A DNA stretch of 64,000 nt. Source: Staphylococcus saprophyticus subsp. saprophyticus ATCC 15305 = NCTC 7292. GTDB lineage: Bacteria > Bacillota > Bacilli > Staphylococcales > Staphylococcaceae. Below the pieces are notes generated by a model. It ran no database searches, was not told the origin of the DNA, and was given only the letters and a program-made list of their open reading frames with translations. This document shows, piece after piece, positions 8,799 through 18,835 of this stretch. The stretch covers positions 558,001 to 622,000 of the forward strand of contig NC_007350.1 in the NCBI RefSeq assembly GCF_000010125.1. Direction: 5' to 3'. The stretch's first letter is position 1. Every line of letters begins with the position of its first letter. The position numbers and the translations under genes were made by a program.

Positions 8799-9623
8799 AT
8801 GAAAAAATTATTAGCAGGGTTTTTGACTTTATCATTAGCACTAGCTGCTTGTTCAAATGGTAGTGATGATGACAGCAGTAAAAAGGATGATAGTTCAAAA
8901 GACAATCAATCTTCTGATGATAAGTCCAAAGATTCTAAGAACGATGACAAAAAGAACAATGATTCTGATAAAGACAAAGATAACAATTCAGATTCAGACA
9001 AAAATTCAGATAGTAAATCTGATGACAGTAGTTCAAGTGATCGCAATAATGGAGATGATGAAAACAGCTCGGATAATGCGTCAGGTTCAGATAGTTCATC
9101 AAGTAACAATGACAGTAACGCAAATAGTGATGGCTCAAGTTCAAATGCTGATGGAGATAATGCATCAGGAAACAATGACAATGCTAACAATGCCACATCT
9201 TCAGAAAGTAATGGCAACGAGAATGGTGCTATGAATGATGCTAATGGTAGTAATTCAAATGATAATGCAAGTGCAGATGCAAATAATGGTGCTTCTAGTG
9301 CCAACACATCGCAATACGTAGCGCCGTATCAAGGTCAAAATGCAGTGCCAGTAGCACAAAATATTACATCTGGTACACCTGATTCACAAGCTGCATTACA
9401 AAACTTACCGAATTTCCAAAATGCTTTAGATAATGCTACAACTGAAGTGAATGGTTTAAATGGACAATCTAATCCATATAATGATTATGCAATTGAAGGT
9501 AGCGAAGGAAATTATAGCTATATCTTCAGTTTCCAAAATCAAGCGCAACCTGGAACATATACAATAGCTACAGTTGATCAACAAGGTACTGTTAGAGTAG
9601 TGGACCCTGCTTATCAACAATAA
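8799..9623 (+). CDS. Ser/Asp/Asn-rich lipoprotein with small C-terminal domain
   Basis: A 274-residue lipoprotein with lipobox LALAAC (Cys18) followed by about 155 residues made almost only of S, D, N, K, G and A, resembling the Ser-Asp stalks of staphylococcal wall-anchored Sdr proteins. A folded-looking domain of about 95 residues from YVAPYQGQN to the end follows (NPYNDYAIEGSEGNYSYIFSFQNQ, then YTIATVDQQGTVRVVDP). The start at 8799 follows AAGGAGG at 8783-8789; an in-frame ATG at 8766 lies upstream of that site. No LPXTG motif is present, so anchoring is by lipid. I recall a lipoprotein called TpgX at the matching place in S. aureus but cannot check it. Function unknown. Confidence 0.82.
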   Translation: MKKLLAGFLTLSLALAACSNGSDDDSSKKDDSSKDNQSSDDKSKDSKNDDKKNNDSDKDKDNNSDSDKNSDSKSDDSSSSDRNNGDDENSSDNASGSDSSSSNNDSNANSDGSSSNADGDNASGNNDNANNATSSESNGNENGAMNDANGSNSNDNASADANNGASSANTSQYVAPYQGQNAVPVAQNITSGTPDSQAALQNLPNFQNALDNATTEVNGLNGQSNPYNDYAIEGSEGNYSYIFSFQNQAQPGTYTIATVDQQGTVRVVDPAYQQ

Positions 9624-9641
9624 TATTGAATTTAGGTTTAG

Positions 9642-9684
9642 AAAAAGTGAGCCAGTCTTTTAATGAAGTCTGGCTCACTTTTTT
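9642..9684. terminator. Terminator between the lipoprotein and the CDP-glycerol transferase gene
   Basis: A stem of about 15 bp, AAAAAGTGAGCCAG with its complement CTGGCTCACTTTTT, with A- and T-runs on the two sides. It can serve both convergent genes. Confidence 0.88.
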
Positions 9685-9714
9685 GTTTGTTATTTAGTTA
9701 TGACATAGTCTCAA

Positions 9715-11403
9715 TTACTTAGATTTAATACATTTATGAATGATGTGAGAAATTGTTTCAAAGGCATGATTATCTTTATTAATAAATTCAGTATGATGAA
9801 CATCTTTCATTTGATGACTGATTAAATCATTTAACAATGCTTTTGAATCACTATAACGTACAGTTGATAATGCGTGCATCACGTCATCATATACACCACG
9901 TTCTGTTACATATTTTTCATGATCTGGTGTATATTGACATACAACTTTATCTATCGATAGGGCATCAAATATAATCGATGAATAATCAGTCAATACAATA
10001 TCAGATACTAACAATAAATCTTGAACTTCAATATGCGTAGGTGCAATGATTGCATTTTCAGGCATATAATCTGATTGATCTTCAATATGTCCTTTGAATA
10101 TCACATTATATTTGTTAAGTAACCCGTCACTTATAGGCAATAAATCAACTTCATCAAAATGTGAGTGCCAAGTTGGAACATATAATAGTGTTTCTTTGTC
10201 AGGATCCAATTTAAGTTCTTGTTTGATGAAAGAAATATAATGTTTATCAGATTGTTTGTCCATTAAATATCTAACTCTTGGATAGCCACAATTTAAAATA
10301 TGAGTTTGTTGTTGTGGAAAAGCAGATTTAAAGTGTTCAATAATTGGGGCACAGTCACTGATAAAATAATCTTGCTGTAACCATTTATTATATTTACGTG
10401 CTCGATAATTATAAATGTTAAGATTTTGCGTTGGTTCCATACTGTCTAAAAACAATTTTTTTATTGGTGTGCCATGCCATAGTTGGATAATGGTACCATT
10501 TGGTTTTAAATTGTCTGGAATATAGCTTTCCAAAATAACAACCTGGGCACTTTCTATGAGAGACTTGGCTTTAGGGTCATCTGGTTTTATAAAATTGGGT
10601 CCATTTACATCATTCGTAATGAAATATATGGGTAACTTAGAAAAATGTTTTGCAAAGTGATTGAACAAATAGCGAGAATTACCTCTGAAACCATAATCAA
10701 AACCTAAGAATACAATATGGTCTTTAATGTTTGATTTATCTTTTTCATATATGTAGCTCATATTTTGGTGTTTCTTTACAAAGTGATTTTGAATCATTTT
10801 AAATAACCAATGTGGTAATTTAAAATGCGTGCGATTTAAACATTTGTCAGTAAAACGCATTTGATCAGGAGCTAATATTTCGTTGTTTTTAAAGGGCAAC
10901 GGGTGATTATGCGTATAAGCTAATTTGTTTAAATTGAATTTTGTAGTATTTAATGGCGTTAGATTTTTAATATCATGCCAAATGCGCCTACTTGTTATAA
11001 ATTCAGAATTAAAGTTAAAAACGACATGACTATCTGTAATGACATCATCTTGCATTAAAGATATCAGAGCCAAATCGAATATATTATTAATATCGTAATT
11101 ATTTAAGATAGATTGTGTTGTTTCTATATGATATATCACATTTGGAAAATGATTAATATTTTCTATCCAATCATTAAATGTAATGTCTGATTTACCGAAG
11201 TATGTGCAATCGTTGATATATTGATTTTTCACTGTATAGTCCGCTACAATCGTACACGGTTTTAATGATACAGCCTCAAGCATGGGTTGATATATGTCTA
11301 TGCTGTCATTTATTAAGACAAAGTGTGTACAGTCTTCGTGTCTAGCTTTCTCCAGCTCAGATTCTAAATCATGAACTGCAGTAATTTCAATTTGTTTTAT
11401 CAT
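9715..11403 (-). CDS. CDP-glycerol:glycerophosphate transferase family protein (TagB/TagF type)
   Basis: A 562-residue protein with a C-terminal Glyphos_transf domain. LWHGTPIKKLF carries the conserved His of this family, LYVPTW follows, FKGHIE carries the second His, and DIVLTDYSSIIFDAL binds the phosphate. The N-terminal 230 residues are less conserved and may be membrane-associated or accessory. Family members transfer glycerol or ribitol phosphate from CDP-alditols during teichoic acid synthesis at the inner membrane face. The start has AGAGGGA upstream. It is isolated from a tag/tar cluster, next to lctP, with a GT4 gene on the other side of lctP. Which polymer it serves is unknown. Confidence 0.85.
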   Translation of the reverse strand: MIKQIEITAVHDLESELEKARHEDCTHFVLINDSIDIYQPMLEAVSLKPCTIVADYTVKNQYINDCTYFGKSDITFNDWIENINHFPNVIYHIETTQSILNNYDINNIFDLALISLMQDDVITDSHVVFNFNSEFITSRRIWHDIKNLTPLNTTKFNLNKLAYTHNHPLPFKNNEILAPDQMRFTDKCLNRTHFKLPHWLFKMIQNHFVKKHQNMSYIYEKDKSNIKDHIVFLGFDYGFRGNSRYLFNHFAKHFSKLPIYFITNDVNGPNFIKPDDPKAKSLIESAQVVILESYIPDNLKPNGTIIQLWHGTPIKKLFLDSMEPTQNLNIYNYRARKYNKWLQQDYFISDCAPIIEHFKSAFPQQQTHILNCGYPRVRYLMDKQSDKHYISFIKQELKLDPDKETLLYVPTWHSHFDEVDLLPISDGLLNKYNVIFKGHIEDQSDYMPENAIIAPTHIEVQDLLLVSDIVLTDYSSIIFDALSIDKVVCQYTPDHEKYVTERGVYDDVMHALSTVRYSDSKALLNDLISHQMKDVHHTEFINKDNHAFETISHIIHKCIKSK

Positions 11404-11592
11404 GAATATCCCTCTACTTAATAGTTAATAATCTTATTTTACCATGTTGCGTACGTGAGACAAAAGATATCCGTGAATAAAAAACCCCGAGCAAAACTCA
11501 CTATATTTAAATTTATTCTTTACAGCAATGTAAATTAAATGTAATTATAGGGTATAAGTTGTCGCATTTAAAAATAATATTTTAAATTTTTA

Positions 11593-11620
11593 TTGAATTT
11601 GGTAGAAAAAATGCTATAAT
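11593..11620 (+). promoter_or_regulatory. Predicted sigma-A promoter of lctP
   Basis: TTGAAT at 11593-11598, a 16-base spacer, and a consensus TATAAT at 11615-11620. It is about 80 bases upstream of the lctP start. Confidence 0.7.
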
Positions 11621-11624
11621 TTAA

Positions 11625-11642
11625 TTGTGAAAAAATTCACAA
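11625..11642. promoter_or_regulatory. Rex operator at the lctP promoter
   Basis: TTGTGAAAAAATTCACAA carries the two exact half-sites TTGTGAA/TTCACAA of the redox repressor Rex. It begins five bases after the -10 box, so it would cover the start of transcription. Rex lets go at high NADH, and control of lctP by Rex is known in S. aureus. Confidence 0.88.
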
Positions 11643-11700
11643 TAAGGAATCGTTTTTATACACAATCATAAATATATGTAGAAAGTAGAAGTGAGTCAAA

Positions 11701-13302
11701 ATGTTTGTAGATACGTTTAACCCCTTTGATAACGTCCTGTTATCATCAATTGTTGCAGCAGTGCCGATTGTTTTATTTCTTTTATGTTTAACTATTTTTA
11801 AAATGAAAGGCATTTATGCATCAATCACAACTGTTGTTGTTACAGTTATTATTGCTATCGTCTTCTTTAAACTACCTGTAAATATTGCATCAGGTGCTGT
11901 TGTAGAAGGATTTTTCCAAGGGATTATACCCATTGGTTATATCGTTGTAATGGCAGTTTTACTTTATAAGATTACGAATGAAACTGGTCAATTCGATACG
12001 ATTCAAGATAGTATATCGAGCATTTCTCAGGACCAACGTATTCAATTGCTATTAATTGGATTCGCATTTAATGGATTTTTAGAAGGTGCTGCTGGATTTG
12101 GTGTACCTATCGCTATTTGTGCTTTATTACTTACACAATTAGGATTTGCGCCATTGCAAGCTGCCATGTTGTGTTTGATTGCAAACGCTTCAGCAGGTGC
12201 TTTTGGTGCCATTGGTTTACCAGTTACAGTTATAGACACATTAGGTTTACACGATAGTGTGACAGGTATGGCAGTTTCTTCTATGTCTGCTTTAACACTT
12301 GTGCTTATGAATATGCTTATTCCATTTTTATTAATATGGATTATAGACGGATTTAAAGGTATTAAAGAAACACTACCAGCGATACTTGTAGTTGCGATTA
12401 CTTTCACTGTTTTACAAGCAATCATTACGGTGTTTATAGGCCCAGAATTAGCAGATATCATACCACCATTAGGTGCAATGATGGCACTTGCAATATTTTC
12501 TAAAAAATTCCAGCCAAAACATATCTTTAGAATTAATAAAGATGAAGAACCTCCAAAAATCAGCAAACATCAACCTAAAGAGATTATTTATGCATGGAGT
12601 CCGTTCGTCATTTTAACAGTAGTTGTAATGATTTGGAGTGCATCTTTCTTTAAAGCGTTGTTTGTTCCAGGTGGTGCGCTAGAATCATTCGTGTTCAACA
12701 TTGCACTACCAGGTACATATAGTGAAATCGCTAATAAGGCGATCACATTACCGTTAAACATCATAGGTCAAACAGGAACAGCTATTTTAATCGTTATTGT
12801 TATTACAATTTTGATGTCCAATAAAGTACATTTTAAAGATGGTGTGCGTTTATTCAAGAACGCATTTAAAGAGTTATGGTTACCAATCATTACGATTTGT
12901 TTTATTTTAGTTATTTCTAAATTAATGACTTATGCAGGTTTGAGTAATGCAGTAGGTGAGGGAATTGCGAAAACAGGTAGTATTTTCCCATTATTATCAC
13001 CAATTTTAGGTTGGATTGGTGTATTCTTAACTGGTTCAGTTACGAATAACAATACTTTATTTGCGCCAATTCAAGCCGCGGTAGCAAGCAATATTGGTGC
13101 AAGTGGTGCGTTACTTGTTTCTGCAAATACCGTGGGTGGTGTTGCAGCAAAATTAATTTCACCTCAATCAATCGCTATTGCAACAGCCTCTGTACAACAA
13201 GTAGGTAAAGAATCAGAATTACTTAAAATGACACTTCGTTATAGTGTGGCTTTACTGGTTTTCGTATGTATTTGGACTTTCTTATTAAATATATTTATAT
13301 AG
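11701..13302 (+). CDS. lctP: L-lactate permease (LctP/LldP family)
   Basis: A 533-residue membrane protein with about 13 spans and the family signature EGAAGFGVPIAI (about residues 123-134), NASAGAFGAIGLP and the late GSVTNNNTLFAP and LISPQSIAIATASV segments. It moves lactate with protons across the cytoplasmic membrane. It follows a clear promoter with a Rex operator, so expression should rise when NADH accumulates in fermentation. It is monocistronic with a strong terminator. The ribosome site (GAAGTGAG) is modest. Confidence 0.95.
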   Translation: MFVDTFNPFDNVLLSSIVAAVPIVLFLLCLTIFKMKGIYASITTVVVTVIIAIVFFKLPVNIASGAVVEGFFQGIIPIGYIVVMAVLLYKITNETGQFDTIQDSISSISQDQRIQLLLIGFAFNGFLEGAAGFGVPIAICALLLTQLGFAPLQAAMLCLIANASAGAFGAIGLPVTVIDTLGLHDSVTGMAVSSMSALTLVLMNMLIPFLLIWIIDGFKGIKETLPAILVVAITFTVLQAIITVFIGPELADIIPPLGAMMALAIFSKKFQPKHIFRINKDEEPPKISKHQPKEIIYAWSPFVILTVVVMIWSASFFKALFVPGGALESFVFNIALPGTYSEIANKAITLPLNIIGQTGTAILIVIVITILMSNKVHFKDGVRLFKNAFKELWLPIITICFILVISKLMTYAGLSNAVGEGIAKTGSIFPLLSPILGWIGVFLTGSVTNNNTLFAPIQAAVASNIGASGALLVSANTVGGVAAKLISPQSIAIATASVQQVGKESELLKMTLRYSVALLVFVCIWTFLLNIFI

Positions 13303-13356
13303 AAAAAACAGATATTAATTTCAAATGGATTTATTTTTAATAGCTTATTATAAAAC

Positions 13357-13405
13357 AAACGCCTACAAAGTAGTCATATGTATGTCTACTTTGTAGGCGT
13401 TTTTG
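13357..13405. terminator. Terminator between lctP and the GT4 gene
   Basis: A perfect 17-bp stem (AAACGCCTACAAAGTAG with its complement at 13387-13403) with T/A runs on both sides. Likely bidirectional. Confidence 0.9.
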
Positions 13406-13450
13406 CATTGTGTAAGGTGAAAATCCTATGATTGTCGGTTTATCTAATGT

Positions 13451-14599
13451 CTAAGTATCAAGCATATGTCTAAAAGAAAGATAGATTGCATTTGGCTCAT
13501 AATTCTCAACCGTTTGATAACCATTTTCGATAATAACTTGATCTTTAAATTCTTGGTTAATGAGACGGCGTAGTTTGTTTGCTAAAGCGTCTACATTGCC
13601 ATGTTCAATTAAATAGCCATTTACATTATTTTGAATAATTGATTCAGGACCAGCATTTCCGTCAAAGCTTACTACGACACTGCCTTGATTCATTGCTTCT
13701 AATATAACCATGCCAAACCCTTCATTGCGGGATGGAATAACTGTCAGTTCACTTTTAGCTAATTTTTCATTTAATTGATGTGTTGCGCCTTGAAGAAAAA
13801 CAATATCCTCTAAGTTATTTTTACGGATCAACTTGGATAAGTTGTTTCGTTCTTTACCATCACCATATATGTGGACCTGATATCCAAATTGTCTCATATT
13901 TTCTTGAATTAGATTAATACTGTCAATCAGTAAATCAAAGCCTTTTTCGTATTCTAAACGTCCGGCGGCACTAATATTTTTAACTTTTTGTTCTTGTAAG
14001 CGTGTTTCATTGATAATATTTGGGATTACAAAAGTAGGGATGTGTATGTAATCTTGATATTTTACTTTATCAGTTTCAGTTAATGTTGTTAATTTGTCTA
14101 GATTTTTATAGGCATTAATGATTTCTTGTTGATATGCTTCTGGATGCGCATCAAAATTCATGTGCTCCATACCAATTTTTTCACATTTCATAGGCGCATG
14201 TTGAGCGATAAGTATATTAAAACTTGCGCGTGTCCCAATTAGGACATCGGTATTAACATGTTTAATTGCTTTAATCATTTTCTTTTCTATATAATGTGAA
14301 AATTGATTAAGACCAGGTTCGTGTTGGGAAATATACTTGGGTTTCGATAAGGATGTCCATTTAGTAATACGATTAAATAAGATATCTTTAAAATTAAAGG
14401 GATGTAATTGGTAGTTAACTAAGGGCTTAACTTTAATGGATGGATTGATATCAAAATAAGGTGATGTGTCTCCTTTAAAAACGGAAATAATTTCCACGTG
14501 ATGTCCTTTTTCAGCTAGAACATTAGCGATTTGGGAAATCGATTTTACCGTTCCACCCATCGCATAAAAATTATGCATAAAAAAAGTGATTGATTTCAT
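13451..14599 (-). CDS. Family 4 glycosyltransferase
   Basis: A 382-residue GT-B glycosyltransferase. The N-terminal YAMGGTVKSISQIANVLAEKGH is the acceptor-side Rossmann start with the usual Gly-rich loop. The donor domain shows AAGRLEYEKGFDLLIDS and PSRNEGFGMVILEAMNQG, the E-x7-E region of GT4 retaining enzymes. The start is set by TTGGAGG before ATG 14599; the longer frame to 14638 has no such site. No signal or membrane helix is seen. Acceptor and sugar are unknown; the nearby teichoic-type transferase suggests a cell-surface glycan (inference). Confidence 0.85.
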   Translation of the reverse strand: MKSITFFMHNFYAMGGTVKSISQIANVLAEKGHHVEIISVFKGDTSPYFDINPSIKVKPLVNYQLHPFNFKDILFNRITKWTSLSKPKYISQHEPGLNQFSHYIEKKMIKAIKHVNTDVLIGTRASFNILIAQHAPMKCEKIGMEHMNFDAHPEAYQQEIINAYKNLDKLTTLTETDKVKYQDYIHIPTFVIPNIINETRLQEQKVKNISAAGRLEYEKGFDLLIDSINLIQENMRQFGYQVHIYGDGKERNNLSKLIRKNNLEDIVFLQGATHQLNEKLAKSELTVIPSRNEGFGMVILEAMNQGSVVVSFDGNAGPESIIQNNVNGYLIEHGNVDALANKLRRLINQEFKDQVIIENGYQTVENYEPNAIYLSFRHMLDT

Positions 14600-14901
14600 A
14601 AAAACCTCCAAGCGTACTTTACTTAAATTGAAATCCATTATATCACGAAATGTGTGGTGGATTTCTATATTTTCTTTGTTTATAAAACGTTGTGATAAAT
14701 AAAGTATACCTCGTTTTAATAAGTATAATCATCAAAATATGATATATTCTAGTTAACACTTATTAACAAAATTTGTGTAAAATTACTGAAACCCCTTTTT
14801 TCATGCGATAATTACGTATATAATTAGAGAGGTATGAAGTAATTGTGTTATTGCGTTAAATACATAAATGGCAATAAGACGAATTTTTTATTTTTAAGTT
14901 A

Positions 14902-14916
14902 TAGAAAACGCTTTAC
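14902..14916 (-). promoter_or_regulatory. Possible cre site upstream of mqo
   Basis: Minus-strand AGTAAAGCGTTTTCT fits WTGNAANCGNWNNCW except at the TG. It is 75 bases upstream of the mqo start, and mqo genes are commonly under CcpA control. Weak call. Confidence 0.4.
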
Positions 14917-14991
14917 TAAATTAGTGAACGTATTATAAAAGTAAAGATAACGTTTCTATTAAACACATATAAAAGGGGGACTGTATTTGTT

Positions 14992-16470
14992 ATGAGTACA
15001 CAACATAGCAAAACAGATGTCATCTTAATTGGTGGCGGTATCATGAGCGCAACACTAGGGACGATTTTAAAAGAAATCGCTCCTGAGAAAGAAATTAAGA
15101 TGTATGAAAGGTTATCAACACCTGCTGAAGAAAGTTCGAATGCGTGGAATAATGCGGGCACAGGGCACTCTGCATTATGTGAATTAAATTATACGAGCGA
15201 AAATAAAGACGGCACAATTGATATCAAAAAAGCGGTTAAAATCAATGAACAATTTCAAGTTTCCAAACAGTTTTGGAGCTATCTAGTGAAACAAGGGCAA
15301 CTCGATCATCCAGAAGCATTTATTAAACCAGTGCCTCACATGAGCTTTGTTCAAGGGATTAAAAATGTAGACTTTTTGAAAAGACGTGTAGAAAAACTAA
15401 ATAAAAACATTTTATTTAGTAATATGGAAATCACGGACAATAAAGATAAGATAACTGAATGGACGCCTTTAATTATGGAAGGACGTACCTCTAATATCCC
15501 CATGGCGATTAGTTATGATAAAACAGGTACAGACGTTAACTTCAGTGCATTGACTAAAAAATTATTTGAAAATTTAGAAGATAAAGATGTAGCATTAAAT
15601 TATAAACACGAAGTTGAAGACATTAAACAGCGTAAAGACGGTGTTTGGGAAGTGAAAGTTAAAAATCTTGATACAAACACTATAGAAATTGTAGAAAGCG
15701 ACTTTGTATTTATCGGTGCAGGTGGCGCAAGTTTACCATTATTACAAAAAACAGGTATCAAAGAATCTAAACATATAGGAGGATTCCCAGTTAGTGGGCT
15801 CTTCTTAGTGTGTAGAGATGAAGCGATTACCAAAAAACATTTAGCTAAAGTATACGGTAAGGCACCAGTCGGCGCGCCGCCAATGTCTGTACCACATTTA
15901 GATACACGCTATATAGATGGTAAACGCACAATTTTATTTGGACCTTTTGCTGGTTTTTCACCGAAGTTTTTAAAAACAGGTTCAAATATGGATTTAATCA
16001 AGTCTGTTAAACCTAATAACATAATTACCATGCTTTCTGCGGGAATTAAAGAGATGAATTTAACGAAATATCTTATTTCACAACTTACCTTATCCAACGA
16101 AGAACGTATGGAAGATTTACGTCAATTTGTACCGAACGCAAAGAGTGAGGATTGGGAAGTTGTTGTTGCAGGACAAAGAGTACAAGTAATCAAAGATACT
16201 GATCAAGGTAAAGGTACCTTACAATTCGGTACAGAAGTCATCACTTCTGAAGATGGCTCATTATCTGCATTACTTGGTGCTTCACCTGGCGCTTCTACGG
16301 CGGTAGATATTATGTTAGATTTATTGAAACGTTGCTATAAAGATGAATTTGAAGGTTGGGAAGAAAAAATTAAAGAAATGGTTCCTTCTTTCGGTATGAA
16401 ATTATCTGAGAATGAAGCACTTTATACGCAATTAAACAAAGAGATTACGAAATATCTTAAAATTAACTAG
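14992..16470 (+). CDS. mqo: Malate:quinone oxidoreductase
   Basis: A 492-residue FAD enzyme that oxidises L-malate and passes electrons to menaquinone at the membrane. The FAD motif [15 protein letters not shown] is at the N-terminus, the ERL...[19 protein letters not shown] block follows, and QRVQVIKD and [14 protein letters not shown] lie near the C-terminus, all typical of Mqo. The length is normal. The ATG follows AAAAGGGGG. Staphylococci may carry two mqo paralogues; which one this is cannot be told. It is monocistronic. About 390 bases separate it from the divergent GT4 gene; that stretch holds the possible cre site and is otherwise A/T-rich. Confidence 0.95.
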   Translation: MSTQHSKTDVILIGGGIMSATLGTILKEIAPEKEIKMYERLSTPAEESSNAWNNAGTGHSALCELNYTSENKDGTIDIKKAVKINEQFQVSKQFWSYLVKQGQLDHPEAFIKPVPHMSFVQGIKNVDFLKRRVEKLNKNILFSNMEITDNKDKITEWTPLIMEGRTSNIPMAISYDKTGTDVNFSALTKKLFENLEDKDVALNYKHEVEDIKQRKDGVWEVKVKNLDTNTIEIVESDFVFIGAGGASLPLLQKTGIKESKHIGGFPVSGLFLVCRDEAITKKHLAKVYGKAPVGAPPMSVPHLDTRYIDGKRTILFGPFAGFSPKFLKTGSNMDLIKSVKPNNIITMLSAGIKEMNLTKYLISQLTLSNEERMEDLRQFVPNAKSEDWEVVVAGQRVQVIKDTDQGKGTLQFGTEVITSEDGSLSALLGASPGASTAVDIMLDLLKRCYKDEFEGWEEKIKEMVPSFGMKLSENEALYTQLNKEITKYLKIN

Positions 16471-16556
16471 AGTTATTGGTGATTAAGGACGACAAATAAA
16501 TAAGCCGTGAACTAATGAAGTAGAAATTGTGCATTGTATATCTTTTATTCATGTTA

Positions 16557-16594
16557 AATTAGGCCGAGACATCAAAATGTGTCTCGGCCTAATT
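16557..16594. terminator. Terminator between mqo and hssS
   Basis: A perfect 15-bp stem AATTAGGCCGAGACA with its complement at 16580-16594. It contains the GAGACA/TGTCTC core also found after hrtA and tcaB. No long T-run follows, so termination strength is uncertain. Confidence 0.75.
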
Positions 16595-16634
16595 CATTGT
16601 ATGGGTTGTAAATGTAGGGCATCGTTTTATCGAA

Positions 16635-18017
16635 TTAACTTATTGTCTTAGGCACCTTTTTGAATGTGATTGTAAAGGTCGTTCCAGCATTTTTTTCACT
16701 ATCTACCGTTATTGTGCCATGGTGCAGTTCAAATATTGCTTTTGCTATCGCTAAACCGAGGCCATTACTATTATCATGATTACTTGACTTGTAGAATCGT
16801 TCAAATATACGAGCTTGTGTTTCGGCTGACATGCCTTGGCCGTCATCTGTAATTGTACATGTAATTGTCTCTAAGTTTTGTGAAAGTGTGACGTCAACCA
16901 TGCCACCCGTTGTTGAGTATTTTATCGCATTGGTAATCAAATTTTGAAAGGCTTGATGTAATAAACGTTCGTTACCATTCATACTAATTGTTTCTAAGTC
17001 TGACATTATAATTAAATCTTTTTCATTGGCAGAAAATTGCTCATGTCTAATTATTTTTTTAATCAACTGATTTAATTGAATATCATCATCAAAGTCTAAA
17101 TGCGCGCCATTATCTATTTCTGATAACAGTAACAATGCTTTTGTTAATTCACTAAGTTGTGTTGTGACTTCATATATTTCTTCAATATATTGCTCACGTG
17201 CATTATCCGTTTTAGCAAACTTTAATAAATCAAGTAGATGATGAATATGAGTTAGCGGTGTTTTAATTTCATGCGATACATTTTGAACAAAATGTTGTCT
17301 CATATCGTCTAATTGTTTGAGAGATAGGCGCATTTTATCAAAACGATATTGTAATGTACCAAATTCATCTTTACGTGTTACATGAATGACCTCATCAAAG
17401 TTACCATGCATCAATCGTTCTGTAGCACGTTTCAACTGTTGTATCGGTTTGATAATCGCATAAGTAGATGAAATAACCAATATAATTGAGAAAAGTAGTA
17501 ATAATGTGATTAGAATCGCAAGAAATATTCTAAATTCACTAAAGGTTTTGCCAATGTCAGGACGCATAAAAACAGCATATGTATGTCCTTTAGATTGATA
17601 AGCTATACCAACGGTATTTTTCGTTGTATTCTCAAAAAAACCAGTGATAATAGGGTTATAGGGTAAATTTTTAATACCATGATAATCCTTACCATGTAAT
17701 ACAGATTCAGCTGTTTTTTTGCTAATATTATCTTTTCTGAATTCAGTGCCATAATATGTACGATGGCCATCTTCAGAAATTGTCATCACTTGATAATTCA
17801 TCTCTCCCAAGTGTTTGAAAAAGGGTGCAGATGCTTCAATCCTTGATTCTTTTTGATATTGAATTGAATCCTTTAATGTGCGCATGATTTTAGCGTCGTT
17901 ATTTTCTTTTAAGTAGTTATGATAAATAATATTAGTACAGAGAAAACTAGCAACTGCAGAGAATATCATAACAGTGATTGTGTAAATGGCTATTCGTGTA
18001 TAGAGTGATTTAAACAT
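16635..18017 (-). CDS. hssS: Haem sensor histidine kinase HssS
   Basis: A 460-residue sensor kinase with TM helices at about 10-32 and 164-186 enclosing an extracellular sensor domain of about 130 residues. A HAMP region follows, then the H-box [14 protein letters not shown] (phospho-acceptor His), N-box [10 protein letters not shown] and G-boxes DDGQGMS and NGLGLAIAK. It matches as I recall the staphylococcal haem sensor HssS in length and in the [10 protein letters not shown] segment before TM2. It phosphorylates HssR in response to toxic haem. The start overlaps the end of hssR by 8 bases, giving translational coupling. Confidence 0.93.
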   Translation of the reverse strand: MFKSLYTRIAIYTITVMIFSAVASFLCTNIIYHNYLKENNDAKIMRTLKDSIQYQKESRIEASAPFFKHLGEMNYQVMTISEDGHRTYYGTEFRKDNISKKTAESVLHGKDYHGIKNLPYNPIITGFFENTTKNTVGIAYQSKGHTYAVFMRPDIGKTFSEFRIFLAILITLLLLFSIILVISSTYAIIKPIQQLKRATERLMHGNFDEVIHVTRKDEFGTLQYRFDKMRLSLKQLDDMRQHFVQNVSHEIKTPLTHIHHLLDLLKFAKTDNAREQYIEEIYEVTTQLSELTKALLLLSEIDNGAHLDFDDDIQLNQLIKKIIRHEQFSANEKDLIIMSDLETISMNGNERLLHQAFQNLITNAIKYSTTGGMVDVTLSQNLETITCTITDDGQGMSAETQARIFERFYKSSNHDNSNGLGLAIAKAIFELHHGTITVDSEKNAGTTFTITFKKVPKTIS

Positions 18018-18684
18018 GATCATCCACCTTATAGCCCAATCCTCTTACAGTATGAATCGTTACAGAAGCATCTATTTTTTCAAGTCGTTTTCTCAAACGC
18101 TTAATATGAACATCCACTGTACGTTCATCACCTTCATAATCAAAGCCCCATATTTTTTCAATTAATGCATCACGATTAAAGACTTGTCTTGGATTAGAAG
18201 CAAGTAAAAAAAGTAACTGAAATTCTTTATTAGGTAAATTCATTGATTTTGATGAAGATTGAATTTCTAAATAGGATTGGTTTAATGTCAGATTACCGAT
18301 TGAAACTTCGTTATTTATATTAACATTATAACGTTTAAGTACCGCTTTAATTCTGAACATCAATTCCTTAACTTCAAAAGGTTTTGTAACATAATCGTCT
18401 GTACCTGTTAAATAAGCTTGTTCTTTATCACTTAAAGCATCCCGTGCAGTTAACATAATGACCGGGATATCGAAATCTTCTTTAAGTATTTTACATAATT
18501 CAAATCCACTCATTTTTCCCATCATCACATCTACAATTGCAATATCAACTTGATGTGTTTCAAGATAAGATAAAGCATTTTCTGCACTAGATTGGACAAT
18601 TGTTTCGAAATGCTCTCGTTCAATATATTTCGAAACATATTCTAATATTTTTGGGTCATCATCGACAATTAGACAGGTTGTCAT
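18010..18684 (-). CDS. hssR: Haem response regulator HssR (OmpR family)
   Basis: A 224-residue OmpR-type regulator. The receiver domain has LIVDDDP, the phospho-Asp in IAIVDVMMG, the Thr in MLTAR and the Lys in YVTKPF; the C-terminal winged helix ends in [18 protein letters not shown]...[11 protein letters not shown] 18684 is chosen because AAGGAG lies nine bases before it; the frame is open further upstream into the hrtB promoter but no site supports that. It activates the divergent hrtBA operon through the direct repeat at 18772-18791. Confidence 0.94.
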   Translation of the reverse strand: MTTCLIVDDDPKILEYVSKYIEREHFETIVQSSAENALSYLETHQVDIAIVDVMMGKMSGFELCKILKEDFDIPVIMLTARDALSDKEQAYLTGTDDYVTKPFEVKELMFRIKAVLKRYNVNINNEVSIGNLTLNQSYLEIQSSSKSMNLPNKEFQLLFLLASNPRQVFNRDALIEKIWGFDYEGDERTVDVHIKRLRKRLEKIDASVTIHTVRGLGYKVDDHV

Positions 18685-18771
18685 ACGCAAGGTCTCCTTA
18701 TTAAGTATTATGATTATTATAAATGTAACACTTCGACGATACAATTTATAATAATGAAATAATTTAGATGC

Positions 18772-18791
18772 GTTCATATTGAGTTCACATT
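18772..18791 (+). promoter_or_regulatory. HssR direct-repeat binding site
   Basis: GTTCATATT-GA-GTTCACATT: two 9-bp direct repeats with a 2-base spacer and one mismatch between copies. This is the arrangement known for HssR upstream of hrtAB in S. aureus, here 45 bases before the hrtB start. Confidence 0.9.
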
Positions 18792-18835
18792 GATAGCATA
18801 AACTCCAAATATAAGTTTTAAAGAAGGAGTTGAAA

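Noticed and set aside
8857..9307. Long open frames in other frames and on the minus strand inside the Ser/Asp-rich lipoprotein
   Set aside because: They come from the low-complexity repeats; no start sites, domains or ribosome sites.
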